DNA from: Spiro-02 sp034114085
GTDB lineage: Bacteria > Spirochaetota > Spirochaetia > Sphaerochaetales > Sphaerochaetaceae
Direction of reading: 5' to 3'
Length of the DNA stretch: 64,000 bases
Assembly (NCBI GenBank): GCA_034114085.1
Contig: JAXEWB010000092.1
Coordinates: forward strand, 8,512 to 72,511
The translations under genes were made by a program, and so were the position numbers. Within the stretch, counting starts at the first letter, position 1, and each line of letters opens with the position of its first letter. Under the pieces are notes generated by a model, which was given only the letters and a program-made list of their open reading frames with translations, was not told the DNA's origin and did not search any database. Shown here in pieces: positions 18,037 to 27,102 of this stretch.

Positions 18037-18906
18037 TCAGTTGATGATCGCCTTCAGTTCGACATCGACGATCAACAGGGAATTCGGCTCGATGATGGAG
18101 CCGCCGGAAACGCCGTATCCAAGATCGGGGGATATCCAGAACCGGTATTTTGAGCCGACCGGCATCAGCTGAAGCCCCTCCTTGAAACCTTCCACGGCAA
18201 GCCAGGAGATATTGAGCGTATCAGAACTGCCCCGTATGTAAGTACTATCGATGACCGTTCCGTTCAGCAACGTGATCTGATAGTCCACCGAAACCGTATC
18301 ATTCACATGAGGCCTGAACCCAGTTCCTTCCGTCAATACTTTGTATTGAAGACCTGACGGAGTACAGAAAACGCCCTCCGCAGAAGCGTTCCGAGCAAGG
18401 AATTCTTGAGAAAGCTTCAGATTGTTGGACGCCAGCTCAGTAACCTTCGCATGTAGCGTCTCGATCAGGAGGGTCTGGAACTGAGAAAAAAGCTCCCTGG
18501 TCTCCTCATCTGTGAAAAAGCTATTACGGCCATTGCCCGCATCAAGAACGCCTTTGAGAACATAGCCGATATTGGTATCGACACCCTCTCCCTGGGCAAG
18601 AATCCGCAATGCGGAAGCCATCGTCGCATACCCGTACACATAGCTCATCTGCGCCCCGAATTCAGCCGGCTTGGGAAGTTCATCGAAATCAGCCAGCAGC
18701 ATCGTGCCTGCACTGGCCGCATCGCTATTGGAGGTGGATGAGGCCATCGCCGGGGAAGACACCGATATGGAAACTGATGCGTCGATGGACGAACGCGGGG
18801 TGGTTGACGCCGGGGTGGAAGGTTCTTCTGTTTTGGAGCAGCCTACAAGCGATATGGTGCATGAGACGCACATGAATACCGCCGCAAGCACATGAAGTCT
18901 CTTCAT
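18037..18906 (-). CDS. FKBP-type peptidyl-prolyl isomerase lipoprotein
   Basis: A 289-residue exported prolyl isomerase. The N-terminus is a lipoprotein signal peptide with lipobox LVGC (C23 lipidated), followed by a Ser/Thr/Ala-rich linker to about residue 65. Residues ~75-165 resemble the FKBP_N dimerisation domain of FkpA/Mip proteins (YVYGYATMASAL..., FFTDEETRELFSQF). The C-terminal FKBP domain (~185-285) has VSVDYQITLLNGTVIDSTY, VEGFKEGLQLMPVGSKYRFWIS and LGYGVSGG. It probably assists folding of periplasmic or outer-membrane proteins. AGGGA lies 8 nt before the ATG. Confidence 0.9.
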   Translation of the reverse strand: MKRLHVLAAVFMCVSCTISLVGCSKTEEPSTPASTTPRSSIDASVSISVSSPAMASSTSNSDAASAGTMLLADFDELPKPAEFGAQMSYVYGYATMASALRILAQGEGVDTNIGYVLKGVLDAGNGRNSFFTDEETRELFSQFQTLLIETLHAKVTELASNNLKLSQEFLARNASAEGVFCTPSGLQYKVLTEGTGFRPHVNDTVSVDYQITLLNGTVIDSTYIRGSSDTLNISWLAVEGFKEGLQLMPVGSKYRFWISPDLGYGVSGGSIIEPNSLLIVDVELKAIIN

Positions 18907-19121
18907 GATTTTTGTCCCTTTTACACTTACGGTCTACCGGATATTCGTCCCTCCATCCACCCCTCACCCCGGAACAGGATGGAAAACTTCAAATCCGACT
19001 AGAGAAAATGTAACCCAGAAACATGAAAACGTCTAGAAAAACTATAGGCAGGACAGAGGAAAAACCGTCAATTTCCAGAGAAATCAAAACCATCGGCGCA
19101 TGATTCCTCCAGAACTCCGAA

Positions 19122-19652
19122 TCAATACACGCTATTACCCAAAGAGTCGATAGCTACCAACGCTGGAAAATCCTCCACCTGAAGCCTGAGCAACGCCTCT
19201 GGGCCGAGTTCTGGAAACGCCACCGTCTCCACATCCTTGACGGTCGAAGCGTACAAGGCTCCGCAACCTCCATACGCTTGCAGATAGATCGCCCTGTTGC
19301 GGACAATCGCATCCACGACCTCGCGGGAGCGGGGTCCCTTCCCCACCATACCCGCCAAACCGAGATCGAGCAACGTCGGAGCGAAGGGATCCATACGTGC
19401 GCTTGTCGTCGGCCCGCAAGCCCCTATAGGAAACCCAGCTGGCGCAGGGGACGGCCCCATGTAATAGATCATCTCGCCTTCCAGCCCGACAGGAAGCGGC
19501 AATCCGTCCGACAACAACTGACACAACCGCTTATGGACCTGATCCCTCGCGACAAGCAGGTTCCCGCTCAACGATATTCGGTCAAACGTCCGTAGCCGGG
19601 CAAGCACGGCTTTGTCCTCCACCGGAAGATTCAGGTGAAACACTTCAGACAT
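19122..19652 (-). CDS. fumB: Class I fumarate hydratase, beta subunit (C-terminal domain type)
   Basis: A 176-residue protein matching the C-terminal domain of iron-sulfur fumarases and tartrate dehydratases, which supplies part of the active site to the 4Fe-4S alpha subunit. Motifs include ISLSGNLLVARDQVHKRL, MIYYMGPSPAPAG, GPTTSARMDPF and MVGKGPRSREV, ending with the DFPALVAIDSLGNSVY block. Its ATG overlaps the alpha-subunit stop by 8 nt (ATGTCTGA), so the two are translationally coupled. GGGGAGGGG precedes it. The gene symbol is a generic one for the beta subunit; a tartrate dehydratase role cannot be excluded. Confidence 0.9.
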   Translation of the reverse strand: MSEVFHLNLPVEDKAVLARLRTFDRISLSGNLLVARDQVHKRLCQLLSDGLPLPVGLEGEMIYYMGPSPAPAGFPIGACGPTTSARMDPFAPTLLDLGLAGMVGKGPRSREVVDAIVRNRAIYLQAYGGCGALYASTVKDVETVAFPELGPEALLRLQVEDFPALVAIDSLGNSVY

Positions 19653-21144
19653 GGCTCCCCTCCCCATCATTCCTCTCATATAGGTTCAGGACTTCCGGAG
19701 TACGTTTCTCCCACTGTGAAAACACCAAGGAAACCTTGCGGTCAGCCCAACAGTTGATCGACACCGCCAACGGCATCCCCGCTATGTGCGTCGGTGCGGT
19801 TTCAACGGCTACGGACAAAGCCGTAACCGTTCCGCCAAGCCCCCCCGCACCGATTTCAAGCCCCTGTACGGCATCAAGAAGTTTCTGTTCAAGTTCGGCA
19901 TATCGCGGGTCGGGATTCGGCTCGCCAGCTTCCCGCAACAAAGCGCGTTTCGACAAGGTGGCGGCGTGTTCCATCGTCCCGCCGATACCCACACCGAGGA
20001 AAATGGGAGGACACGGTTTGCCACCGGCCTTTTTTACAATATCCAGAACGCCATCGATAATCGCCCGCTCCCCTCCAGTGGGATTCAACATGCGAACAGA
20101 ACAGCAGTTCTCGCTTCCGAAGCCTTTCAGCAGAACGGAGATACGCAGTTCGTCACCCTCTATGGGACGCCATGTCATGACGGGCGGAAGATTCGTTCCG
20201 GTATTACTACGGTCATATACAGGTTCCGACACTACCGACCGACGATAGGAACTCCGAGCGACGGCCATTTCAGCCGCCCGACACACAGAGGACTCAATTT
20301 CCGCGAGGGATACAGGACAATCCTTCCCGACATCGATGAACACGACGAACATACCGGTATCCTGGCACATGGGAAGCCCATTCAACTTCGCCTGCGCCAA
20401 GTTGCGTTCAATCATTTCAAAGACTCCCAGACTGGCGCGACAATGCAGGATGCGTTCCTGAACCGCAGGATCCACGGAATTGGAAAAGGACTCCAAGTCC
20501 TCCAACCGCCGAGCTTCAAGGGCTTTCGCCCGGTTCAACGCCCGTACCGCATCAGGAGGCAATTCAACCGCCGCCTCCGCAAGGACATCGGCCAACGCCA
20601 ACGTCACAGCTTGCATCTGCACCTGTTCCGTACCTGCGTCCACATTGCAGAAAGTAGGGTCATATAGCCAAGGGCGACCGGCGAACCATTCCGAGAGAAG
20701 ATGGAGTACCAGCAATCCGAAGGCGGTACCGACCAGCAGACCGAGCAGGTCGGCGCACAGGTCAGCGAATTCGCGGCTGCGACCGGACAGCGGTTGGAGC
20801 AGTTCGATCCCGAACCCAATCACCGTACCTATGACAAGAACCTCCATGGCCGCGAATCCCGACCATGAAGTCAACCGCAGATTCGTCCCGGACATATAAC
20901 GTTTCCAAGTGGGGGTCCGCCCCGACCCAGGAATTCTGATACAGGCGAGGAATAGGCTGAACCCCAGAGCGGCGTAGGCCAAGGTATGGACACCTTTGTC
21001 ACCAAACGGAATCCACGAGGGAATCCGTCTCGCGATCTTCGTGGGAGGTAACAATGAAAATACAAGAATGAGAGTTCCAATGATCAGGGAAAGCACTATT
21101 CCCGTAATACGGATAATCTTCTGTAAAGGCAACGGCCTGGTCAT
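19645..21144 (-). CDS. VanZ-like membrane domain fused to class I fumarate hydratase alpha subunit
   Basis: A single 499-codon frame encodes two families. Residues ~1-155 form a VanZ-like membrane domain: hydrophobic segments at ~10-35, 50-68, 95-120 and 130-150, with GDKGVHTLAYAALGF and GIELLQPLSGRSREFADLCADLLG, the VanZ signature. Residues ~177-499 are the catalytic half of an oxygen-sensitive fumarase; the 4Fe-4S cysteines are C260 (MCQDTG), C378 (PCPP) and C465 (NCWADR), with GVGIGGTMEHA between. An ATG inside (codon 177, 20616) could start a separate fumarase, but it has only a weak ribosome site. The frame overlaps yhcC by 4 nt and the beta subunit by 8 nt. Confidence 0.85.
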   Translation of the reverse strand: MTRPLPLQKIIRITGIVLSLIIGTLILVFSLLPPTKIARRIPSWIPFGDKGVHTLAYAALGFSLFLACIRIPGSGRTPTWKRYMSGTNLRLTSWSGFAAMEVLVIGTVIGFGIELLQPLSGRSREFADLCADLLGLLVGTAFGLLVLHLLSEWFAGRPWLYDPTFCNVDAGTEQVQMQAVTLALADVLAEAAVELPPDAVRALNRAKALEARRLEDLESFSNSVDPAVQERILHCRASLGVFEMIERNLAQAKLNGLPMCQDTGMFVVFIDVGKDCPVSLAEIESSVCRAAEMAVARSSYRRSVVSEPVYDRSNTGTNLPPVMTWRPIEGDELRISVLLKGFGSENCCSVRMLNPTGGERAIIDGVLDIVKKAGGKPCPPIFLGVGIGGTMEHAATLSKRALLREAGEPNPDPRYAELEQKLLDAVQGLEIGAGGLGGTVTALSVAVETAPTHIAGMPLAVSINCWADRKVSLVFSQWEKRTPEVLNLYERNDGEGSHV

Positions 21145-22154
21145 GACAGATCCCCTTGTCGAACGTTCCGTTCAATCATTGCCTGATGCAACATCGAAAG
21201 GAACCGGCTTTTGTCAACGAAACTGCGAGGCGCGGCCAATCGGTGCGCGGGAGTCTCGCATATCAGACGCTCTATCACGATATCAGACCGGAGCCTTCTC
21301 AGCAAGTAGACGGTGTCCTCGATATGTCTCCGGACGGAGGGACATGCGGCCTCCCCCCGGAGATAGCTATCGTAGAGACGTGTTCCTCCAGGAATATGGA
21401 GATTGTGAATCTTTACCGCCTCGCAGCCGCTTTCATTGAGCATATCCGCAGTTCTGTCGTATTCTTCATACCCGTCGCCTGGCAGACCGAGAATGATATG
21501 GGCACAGACTCCAACGCCCCGGCTCCGTAGGCGGCTGGCGGCGTCTTGGTAACATTTACTATCGTGTCCGCGGCCTATCCGCTCCAATGTGTTGTCACAG
21601 GAGCTTTGCAGGCCAAGTTCGACCCAGACCCTGTCCACCGTCCCCCGGTAGGATGCGAGCAACTCGGTTACATCGTCCGGCACGCAATCAGGACGAGTCG
21701 AGACAATCAGCTCTTTCCAGCTTCCCAACGCCAACGCAGAATCGTATATCGTCCGCAACTCCTCAATTGGCGCATAAGTATTGGTCCACGCCTGGAAATA
21801 GAGGCTCAGGAGATTCGCACGATACCTGCGTTCAAGGAACGCCCTACCATGTTCCACCTGTCTGGCAATTGACAAAATCCTGTCAGGGATATCGGACGGA
21901 ACACCGAAAGCGGGGCCAGAAGCCACGCTCTCGACAAAGGGGCTGTCGTGATACCATCCACTTTCCTTCATCCGCTGATATGCCGCGCTTGCACCAGTTC
22001 CATCGCAGTAACAACACCCCCCGCTACGGTCGGGATTACGGTTCGGACAGGAAAAACCTGCGTCCACACCGACACGCCAAACAGGCTCGCCATATTCCCG
22101 GACCAGATAGTCACGATAGGAATTCCACCGAGTATACATGCTTTGAACCGGCAT
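21141..22154 (-). CDS. TIGR01212-family (YhcC-like) radical SAM protein
   Basis: A 337-residue radical SAM enzyme. The cluster cysteines are in GFSCPNRNPDRSGGCCYC, with the CxxC pair at the end of that segment. TRWNSYRDYLVREYGEPVWRVGVDAGF, YFQAWTNTYAP, IVSTRPDCV, WVELGLQSSCDNTLERIGRGH and HIILGLPGDGYEEY are typical of the YhcC group, whose substrate is not established here; a tRNA or metabolite modification role is possible. The ATG at 22154 overlaps the upstream stop codon by one base (TGATG), favouring it over a TTG six codons earlier. Confidence 0.9.
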   Translation of the reverse strand: MPVQSMYTRWNSYRDYLVREYGEPVWRVGVDAGFSCPNRNPDRSGGCCYCDGTGASAAYQRMKESGWYHDSPFVESVASGPAFGVPSDIPDRILSIARQVEHGRAFLERRYRANLLSLYFQAWTNTYAPIEELRTIYDSALALGSWKELIVSTRPDCVPDDVTELLASYRGTVDRVWVELGLQSSCDNTLERIGRGHDSKCYQDAASRLRSRGVGVCAHIILGLPGDGYEEYDRTADMLNESGCEAVKIHNLHIPGGTRLYDSYLRGEAACPSVRRHIEDTVYLLRRLRSDIVIERLICETPAHRLAAPRSFVDKSRFLSMLHQAMIERNVRQGDLS

Positions 22155-24580
22155 CACCACATTTCCACACAAATCGAGAAACGACCATCGATGTTCGCGC
22201 CAAATCCAATCATAATATCCCCAATAGGCGTAGTCACTCCAAAACCGGCGCCAAAACCGAGATCCACACCATCCAGATGTGAAAAAGGCGCATCCAAAAC
22301 TGCATGCCCAGTCGGTGTATTGTCAACGGTAAGCGGAGAAAACGGATCATAGGAATCCTTGCTTCCGCATCTGACCAGCAGTTGAAGTCGAAGGGGGAAC
22401 GCCATGATATCAAATGTATGCTGCCACCCCAGACCCGCAAGCAGATAGTCACGCCGCAATGAAGCTCCGCCATATCCAGGCATGCCATCCCATGCGCCAT
22501 AGTCGAAATAGGAAGAAGAAAGTTCCTTTGGCATCCGGGAGACTCCAAGTGCAGCATCATACCAAAGCGTGTCCGTCGGAGACAATTCAAATACCTGCTT
22601 CACAGCACTTTCGACTTTATAAGCGACCGCCCCGCGGTCAAAACCGACCGAGCCGAGGAAATCGGCGCGGATGCCAGCTCCGGGGAATATGCCGCGGTCC
22701 AGCCCCGACCAGACAACACCAAGCCGGGCCATCGGAAGGCCGATGAAACTGTTATTCCATGGAATGACCACCTGTGTCACGTTCGAAGGCAACCTCATCG
22801 CTCCGATAGCAACGACAGACATCGACCCTCCGAATTCCGCTCTTCCCAGCGACAGGAAGTCGACGCTCAAGGAAAAGTTGAGGGTGGAACTGAAATCCAT
22901 GGAAGCCACAGGCTTCTGATTCGCCCGGTTGTTCACCACCGACAGGCTGCCCAGAGAAAGATCCAACCCCGCATTTACCGTCAGTTTCGTAGGAGATGTC
23001 GATACAAGGGGATAGTCCAGGGAGAAGCCCAGGTTCACCGCGTCGTCCACCCGAGCAAGGATATCGAAATCGAACTGGTTCTTCGTCAAGTTGGCGAAAT
23101 GGACGCCCAGCTCCAAAGCAGGGAGGAATTGTAGCCCGAAGGGCTGTGTGACACCAAACGTCATGGATGTCGTTCCATAAATGCCTACGAACAGGCGGGA
23201 ATCCTGTTCTGGGAACGATCTGGTGATGATGATGAGATCAGTCAAAACCGTTCCCTGCTCATTTGTACCGACGGCTTGAAGTTCAAAGCTCACCGAAGCA
23301 AGCCTGTACAGCTTTCGCACGTTCCCCAACATGGCGGAGAGGTCAGACAGGCAACGCTCATCAGCGACACGTCCTATGAACGACGAAAACAAATCAAGGC
23401 CCAAAGGAATGACATCGGACGTATTGTCCGAGATATCAAGTCGGCTTACGGATACAATCGTAGAATCACGGAAAGCCTGATACGGGCCCGGAGCATCGGA
23501 ATCAACAGGTACCAACGCTCTTGTCCGAGCCACCCGGTCGACGACCGCCTGGAAGTCCTTCGCATGAGCTTCACATTCCGCCCTTCCCGACTCAATGATT
23601 GAATCTACATTGAAAAAGTCGAAGGTACTGACATCGCCGAGTTCAGGCTTCAAAAGAATATCGCAAAGGGGATATTGGACTTCTACATTTCGTTGAGTGA
23701 CGATGTTCAAACTCTGGGTCACGACACCGGACAACGTATTCAGCTCATCTCCCGTTATAGTCTGCGTCGCAGTCACGTCTACGGCGATCACGATATCGGC
23801 GCCCAAAGACCTGGCCAATGCGACCGGCATATTGTTGACGATGCCTCCGTCCATCGCAAACCGTCCGTCCCCGATTGGGTATGGGGTAAATGCGACGGGT
23901 ATGGAAATACTGCTGCGTATCGCCGTCACGAGTGAACCGCCTGAGAAAATAATCTCCTCCCCTGTCACAGCGTCGGTTGCGATGCATCGGAACGGAATGG
24001 GCAGATGGTCGAAATCAGCAATGGGGGCCACGTTGGCTAAAGCCGTATTGAGCAAAGCAAGTATCCGTTGGTCTCCAATCAGTCCTGGCGCCCCCCCGAA
24101 GCCTTTGTCATCAAAGCTGATGGAGAATACATTGTCGTTGATTTTTTCAAATGGAGACGGAATCAATGGTTTCGTCTCCAATGGGCTGACGATAAACAGG
24201 GAAGGCATGTCGCTTCGTTCAATCAGACGGCGAATGTCCCCCGGCGAATACCCCGCCGCATACAGACCTCCGATCAAAGACCCCATGCTCGTCCCCAACA
24301 CCATGTCCACAGGAATACCATACGCTTCGACAGCTTCAATTACGGCGATATGGGCGAGTCCACGTCCGCCGCCTCCGGACAGAACCAACGCAACACGAGG
24401 GCGTTCAGACGGCAACGTGTCGATAGGATCAACCTGAGCTTTCGTTTGCAGGACATCGACGAGTCCTATGCGGTTTTCAGGAACGGAGATAGTGACCAAG
24501 CCGCTATGCGTCGCGGGCAAGACCATCGGCAGATAGACGAGCAGACAGAACAAAAAAACCAGGCGACGCACATGTGACAC
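22154..24580 (-). CDS. Patatin-like phospholipase with C-terminal outer-membrane barrel
   Basis: An 808-residue protein with a signal peptide (VFLFCLLVYLPMVLPA), a patatin domain (~60-345) and a C-terminal beta-barrel of the BamA/Omp85 surface-antigen type (~440-808, alternating hydrophobic strands). The catalytic pair is S98 in GTSMGS and D244 in DGGIVNN, with the oxyanion GGGGRG at 69-74. This layout matches PlpD-like type Vd proteins, in which the patatin domain is exposed at or released from the cell surface. The start is a GTG behind TTAGGAGG; fmt stops 3 nt upstream. Confidence 0.9.
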   Translation of the reverse strand: MSHVRRLVFLFCLLVYLPMVLPATHSGLVTISVPENRIGLVDVLQTKAQVDPIDTLPSERPRVALVLSGGGGRGLAHIAVIEAVEAYGIPVDMVLGTSMGSLIGGLYAAGYSPGDIRRLIERSDMPSLFIVSPLETKPLIPSPFEKINDNVFSISFDDKGFGGAPGLIGDQRILALLNTALANVAPIADFDHLPIPFRCIATDAVTGEEIIFSGGSLVTAIRSSISIPVAFTPYPIGDGRFAMDGGIVNNMPVALARSLGADIVIAVDVTATQTITGDELNTLSGVVTQSLNIVTQRNVEVQYPLCDILLKPELGDVSTFDFFNVDSIIESGRAECEAHAKDFQAVVDRVARTRALVPVDSDAPGPYQAFRDSTIVSVSRLDISDNTSDVIPLGLDLFSSFIGRVADERCLSDLSAMLGNVRKLYRLASVSFELQAVGTNEQGTVLTDLIIITRSFPEQDSRLFVGIYGTTSMTFGVTQPFGLQFLPALELGVHFANLTKNQFDFDILARVDDAVNLGFSLDYPLVSTSPTKLTVNAGLDLSLGSLSVVNNRANQKPVASMDFSSTLNFSLSVDFLSLGRAEFGGSMSVVAIGAMRLPSNVTQVVIPWNNSFIGLPMARLGVVWSGLDRGIFPGAGIRADFLGSVGFDRGAVAYKVESAVKQVFELSPTDTLWYDAALGVSRMPKELSSSYFDYGAWDGMPGYGGASLRRDYLLAGLGWQHTFDIMAFPLRLQLLVRCGSKDSYDPFSPLTVDNTPTGHAVLDAPFSHLDGVDLGFGAGFGVTTPIGDIMIGFGANIDGRFSICVEMW

Positions 24581-24582
24581 GA

Positions 24583-25545
24583 TTATCCTCCTAATACAGA
24601 CCCCATGAACGAAGAATTTCCGTTGAGGAACGACTGCCAGTCCAATTCTTTTCGAGCGGCAAGCTGCAGGTGATCCACCCAGAGCAGTCCATCGGAGCAG
24701 GCTATCGCGATCCCCTTCCCTTTTTGAAAACGGACGACAGTACCGGGAAGCACCCCGTCGGGGACTGGATCGCTCCCCGCTTCAGACAGCGGTCCTACAA
24801 CGCCGGTCAGCATCAGCGGAGTACCGTCCAATGACGTTGTAGCCTTTGGCCAGGGCAATAGCGCACGGACTTTCGCATGTATCGTCTTCGCACTTTCATG
24901 CCAGTCAATGACACCATCCTCCTTGCAGACCATCTTTGTATATGTTGCATCCCCTTGTTGGGGGACAGGTGTCAGTGTTCCGGACTCAATGCCGTGCAGG
25001 ACATGCACAATGGCCCTGGCCGCCCGGCGGGAGATGAAATCGGTCAGAGCAGGCGTGGTTTCCGTCCCGTCCAGCGGGAAACGGTCGACATAAAAAAGAT
25101 CACCGCAATCCATCTGCCGGGCAATGCATTGGACGCTGACCGCGGTCTCCGAATCTCCCCGGAGAATCGTATTCTGAATTGGTGCGCACCCACGGCAGAG
25201 GGGAAGCAACGAAGGATGGATGTTCACCGCCCCCCTCCCAAACAGAGTGAGGAACCTAGGGCCGAACAATCGGCCATAGGCGAAGGAAACAAGGAAATCA
25301 GGGTGATACAAAGAGACTGCTTCGCGCGCATCGCCCAACAGCCGTTCAGGTTGCAGTACCGGCAGTCCAAGCTCCAACGCGGCTTGTTTGACGGGGGGCG
25401 GTATCAACGTCCGCCCGCGTGCGCCTGGCTTGTCAGGGTTGGTCAGTACGGCGGCAACTTCGAATTCTGATGCAATCGCACGCAAAGAAGGCACGGCAAT
25501 TTCCGGAGTACCGGCAAACAGCACCTTCAGTCTTCCATTTTCCAT
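24583..25545 (-). CDS. fmt: Methionyl-tRNA formyltransferase
   Basis: Formylates initiator Met-tRNA using 10-formyl-tetrahydrofolate. VLFAGTPEIAVPSL begins the fold; the catalytic Asn/His/Asp are in NIHPSLLPLCRGCAPIQNTILRGD, with SLLP the hallmark. The C-terminal OB-like domain (~210-320) contains CSDGLLWVDHLQLAARK. It starts one base after the def stop codon; the 12-residue in-frame extension upstream lies inside def. The pairing with def is the usual one: formylation followed by deformylation. Confidence 0.96.
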   Translation of the reverse strand: MENGRLKVLFAGTPEIAVPSLRAIASEFEVAAVLTNPDKPGARGRTLIPPPVKQAALELGLPVLQPERLLGDAREAVSLYHPDFLVSFAYGRLFGPRFLTLFGRGAVNIHPSLLPLCRGCAPIQNTILRGDSETAVSVQCIARQMDCGDLFYVDRFPLDGTETTPALTDFISRRAARAIVHVLHGIESGTLTPVPQQGDATYTKMVCKEDGVIDWHESAKTIHAKVRALLPWPKATTSLDGTPLMLTGVVGPLSEAGSDPVPDGVLPGTVVRFQKGKGIAIACSDGLLWVDHLQLAARKELDWQSFLNGNSSFMGSVLGG

Positions 25546-25546
25546 C

Positions 25547-26047
25547 TTAGCGTCGCTTCCTTGACTTCTGCCTGCGTTCATATGCTTTCACGACTTTCTC
25601 TTTTTCTTCGTCCGGCAGATGGTCGATGAACAGAGTACCGTTCAGATGATCGTTCTCATGCTGAATCGCACGGGCGAGCAGCCCCTCGGCGTGCACAACG
25701 AACGCCTTGCCGTTCACATCCTGCGCCTGCACGGTGACCTTGGCGGGCCGCACGACATCGTGCCAGACTCCGGGAATACTGAGACAGCCTTCTTCGTAGG
25801 GTACCTGCTCCATGGAAGTCTCAAGAATCTGCGGGTTGATGTACGCCCGTTTTTCTTCACCACGGATATCTATGACGAACAATCGCTGGTTCACGCCGAC
25901 CTGCGGGCCTGCCAGCCCTACGCCATCGGCTTCTGTCAGAGTCTCGAACATAGCGTCCACAAGTACTTTCAACGCATTATCAAATGTCTTTACGGGGTCA
26001 CAAGATTCACGGAGAACCTCTTCCCCAAGTGTATATATATCTAGCAT
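25547..26047 (-). CDS. def: Peptide deformylase
   Basis: Removes the N-formyl group from nascent proteins. All three motifs are present: GVGLAGPQVG, EEGCLSIPG (metal Cys) and QHENDHLNG (HExxH-like metal site with substitution HENDH). Length is 166 residues. The ATG at 26047 is preceded by no Shine-Dalgarno sequence; instead a -10 box ends 6 nt upstream, so the mRNA is predicted to be leaderless. It heads the operon def-fmt-patatin-yhcC-fumarase. Confidence 0.95.
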   Translation of the reverse strand: MLDIYTLGEEVLRESCDPVKTFDNALKVLVDAMFETLTEADGVGLAGPQVGVNQRLFVIDIRGEEKRAYINPQILETSMEQVPYEEGCLSIPGVWHDVVRPAKVTVQAQDVNGKAFVVHAEGLLARAIQHENDHLNGTLFIDHLPDEEKEKVVKAYERRQKSRKRR

Positions 26048-26053
26048 GTCTGT

Positions 26054-26083
26054 ATGATACTTGGAAATGGAGAGTATCGTCAA
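26054..26083 (-). promoter_or_regulatory. Promoter of the def operon, predicted leaderless
   Basis: On the minus strand TTGACG (26078-26083), an 18-nt spacer and TATCAT (26054-26059). Six bases separate the -10 from the def ATG, putting +1 on the start codon. Confidence 0.7.
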
Positions 26084-26236
26084 TGTAGATTCAGGTTTGC
26101 TCTATGTTCGATGAGCGATTGCTCAGTGTTCACGCAAAGGTTGAGGTTCACGTTGTTCCTGGGTTGTGCAGAGGTTCGGCGATGAGTTGGCCGCGGACGG
26201 CCTCCTACAGACTACGGCTCAAGCAAAAAAGGACTT

Positions 26237-26944
26237 TCATTCGCTTCTCATGAGCTTCTGTTCAATAGAGTCTCTTGTAGTACTGAGATGGCATCTCATT
26301 GCCGCCTCTGCTTTGTCAGGATCGGGGTTGGTCAGTTTCATAAGCAGATCCTGATGTAAATTGATAAACTGATTGTTATATTCGCCGTTGGAAAACAGAT
26401 TATAAATCTCATAGAACATTCCCAGCTTCAACATATGGGAAAACTCATTCGTTAAAGATTGGCATCCAGCCAATGCTATAAGTTTTCCATGAAATTCGTA
26501 CTCCATCTGCCAGTTTTCCCAACTTGTAACAAACGTAGAATCTATATTCACGGCTAAGGGCAACAATCGTTCGAGATTGCGTTTCACAGGCTCCCCACAA
26601 TACATCCTGGCGGCCTGGCATTCCAATGCCTCACGAAAAATGAGATTGTCAAATACATCTCTCAATCCAAAGGGTGAGACAATCGTCCCTTTCCTTGGCA
26701 AGGATACAACAAAACCTTCCAACTCCAAACGGATGAACGCTTCCAAGACGGGCGCGACACTCACCCCAAGGTTTTTAGCGACTTCCCTCCGGTTCAGTAC
26801 GGTACCGGGAAGTATTTCTCTATTTGTCAGCATGTTCAGGAGAATTTCATATACTTCCTGCGCCAAGGATTCCTTCTGTGTCTTCATCCGTGGCGTAGTC
26901 AAAGATGATTTGAGATCATTCACCGCCTTGTTGTCAATCATCAT
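26237..26944 (-). CDS. GntR-family (FadR/FCD type) transcriptional regulator
   Basis: A 235-residue repressor-type regulator. The winged helix (about 25-95) includes REILPGTVLNRREVAKNLGVSVAPVLEAFIRLELEGFVV and PRKGTIVSPF; the usual PVREAL is PVLEAF here. The C-terminal FCD ligand domain (~105-230) has FREALECQAARMYCG, EYEFHGKLIALAG and CHLSTTRDSIEQ, including the His residues that usually hold a metal. It is divergent from the ABC operon, and identical palindromes lie in both promoters, so it probably controls that operon and itself. FCD effectors are commonly organic acids or sugar acids. Confidence 0.92.
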   Translation of the reverse strand: MMIDNKAVNDLKSSLTTPRMKTQKESLAQEVYEILLNMLTNREILPGTVLNRREVAKNLGVSVAPVLEAFIRLELEGFVVSLPRKGTIVSPFGLRDVFDNLIFREALECQAARMYCGEPVKRNLERLLPLAVNIDSTFVTSWENWQMEYEFHGKLIALAGCQSLTNEFSHMLKLGMFYEIYNLFSNGEYNNQFINLHQDLLMKLTNPDPDKAEAAMRCHLSTTRDSIEQKLMRSE

Positions 26945-26979
26945 AGCTACTTATTCCCCTCTATAAAAATATCATCGTT

Positions 26980-27009
26980 ATTATAATATGATATATCAGT
27001 GGTTGGCAA
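26980..27009 (-). promoter_or_regulatory. Promoter of the GntR regulator gene
   Basis: On the minus strand TTGCCA (27004-27009), an 18-nt spacer and a perfect TATAAT (26980-26985). The palindrome TGATATATCA sits inside the spacer, as expected for autorepression. Confidence 0.7.
26989..26998. promoter_or_regulatory. Candidate GntR operator, copy 1
   Basis: Perfect 10-bp palindrome TGATATATCA located between the -35 and -10 of the regulator gene. The same sequence recurs at 27131-27140. Confidence 0.55.
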
Positions 27010-27102
27010 GTTGAATGGATCTGTCCTTTGCGTTAATGTCATATTTATTTTTCATCAGAACAGTTTAACAAAAATCATCCGCATCCTCCTACTTTTTTTC
27101 AG

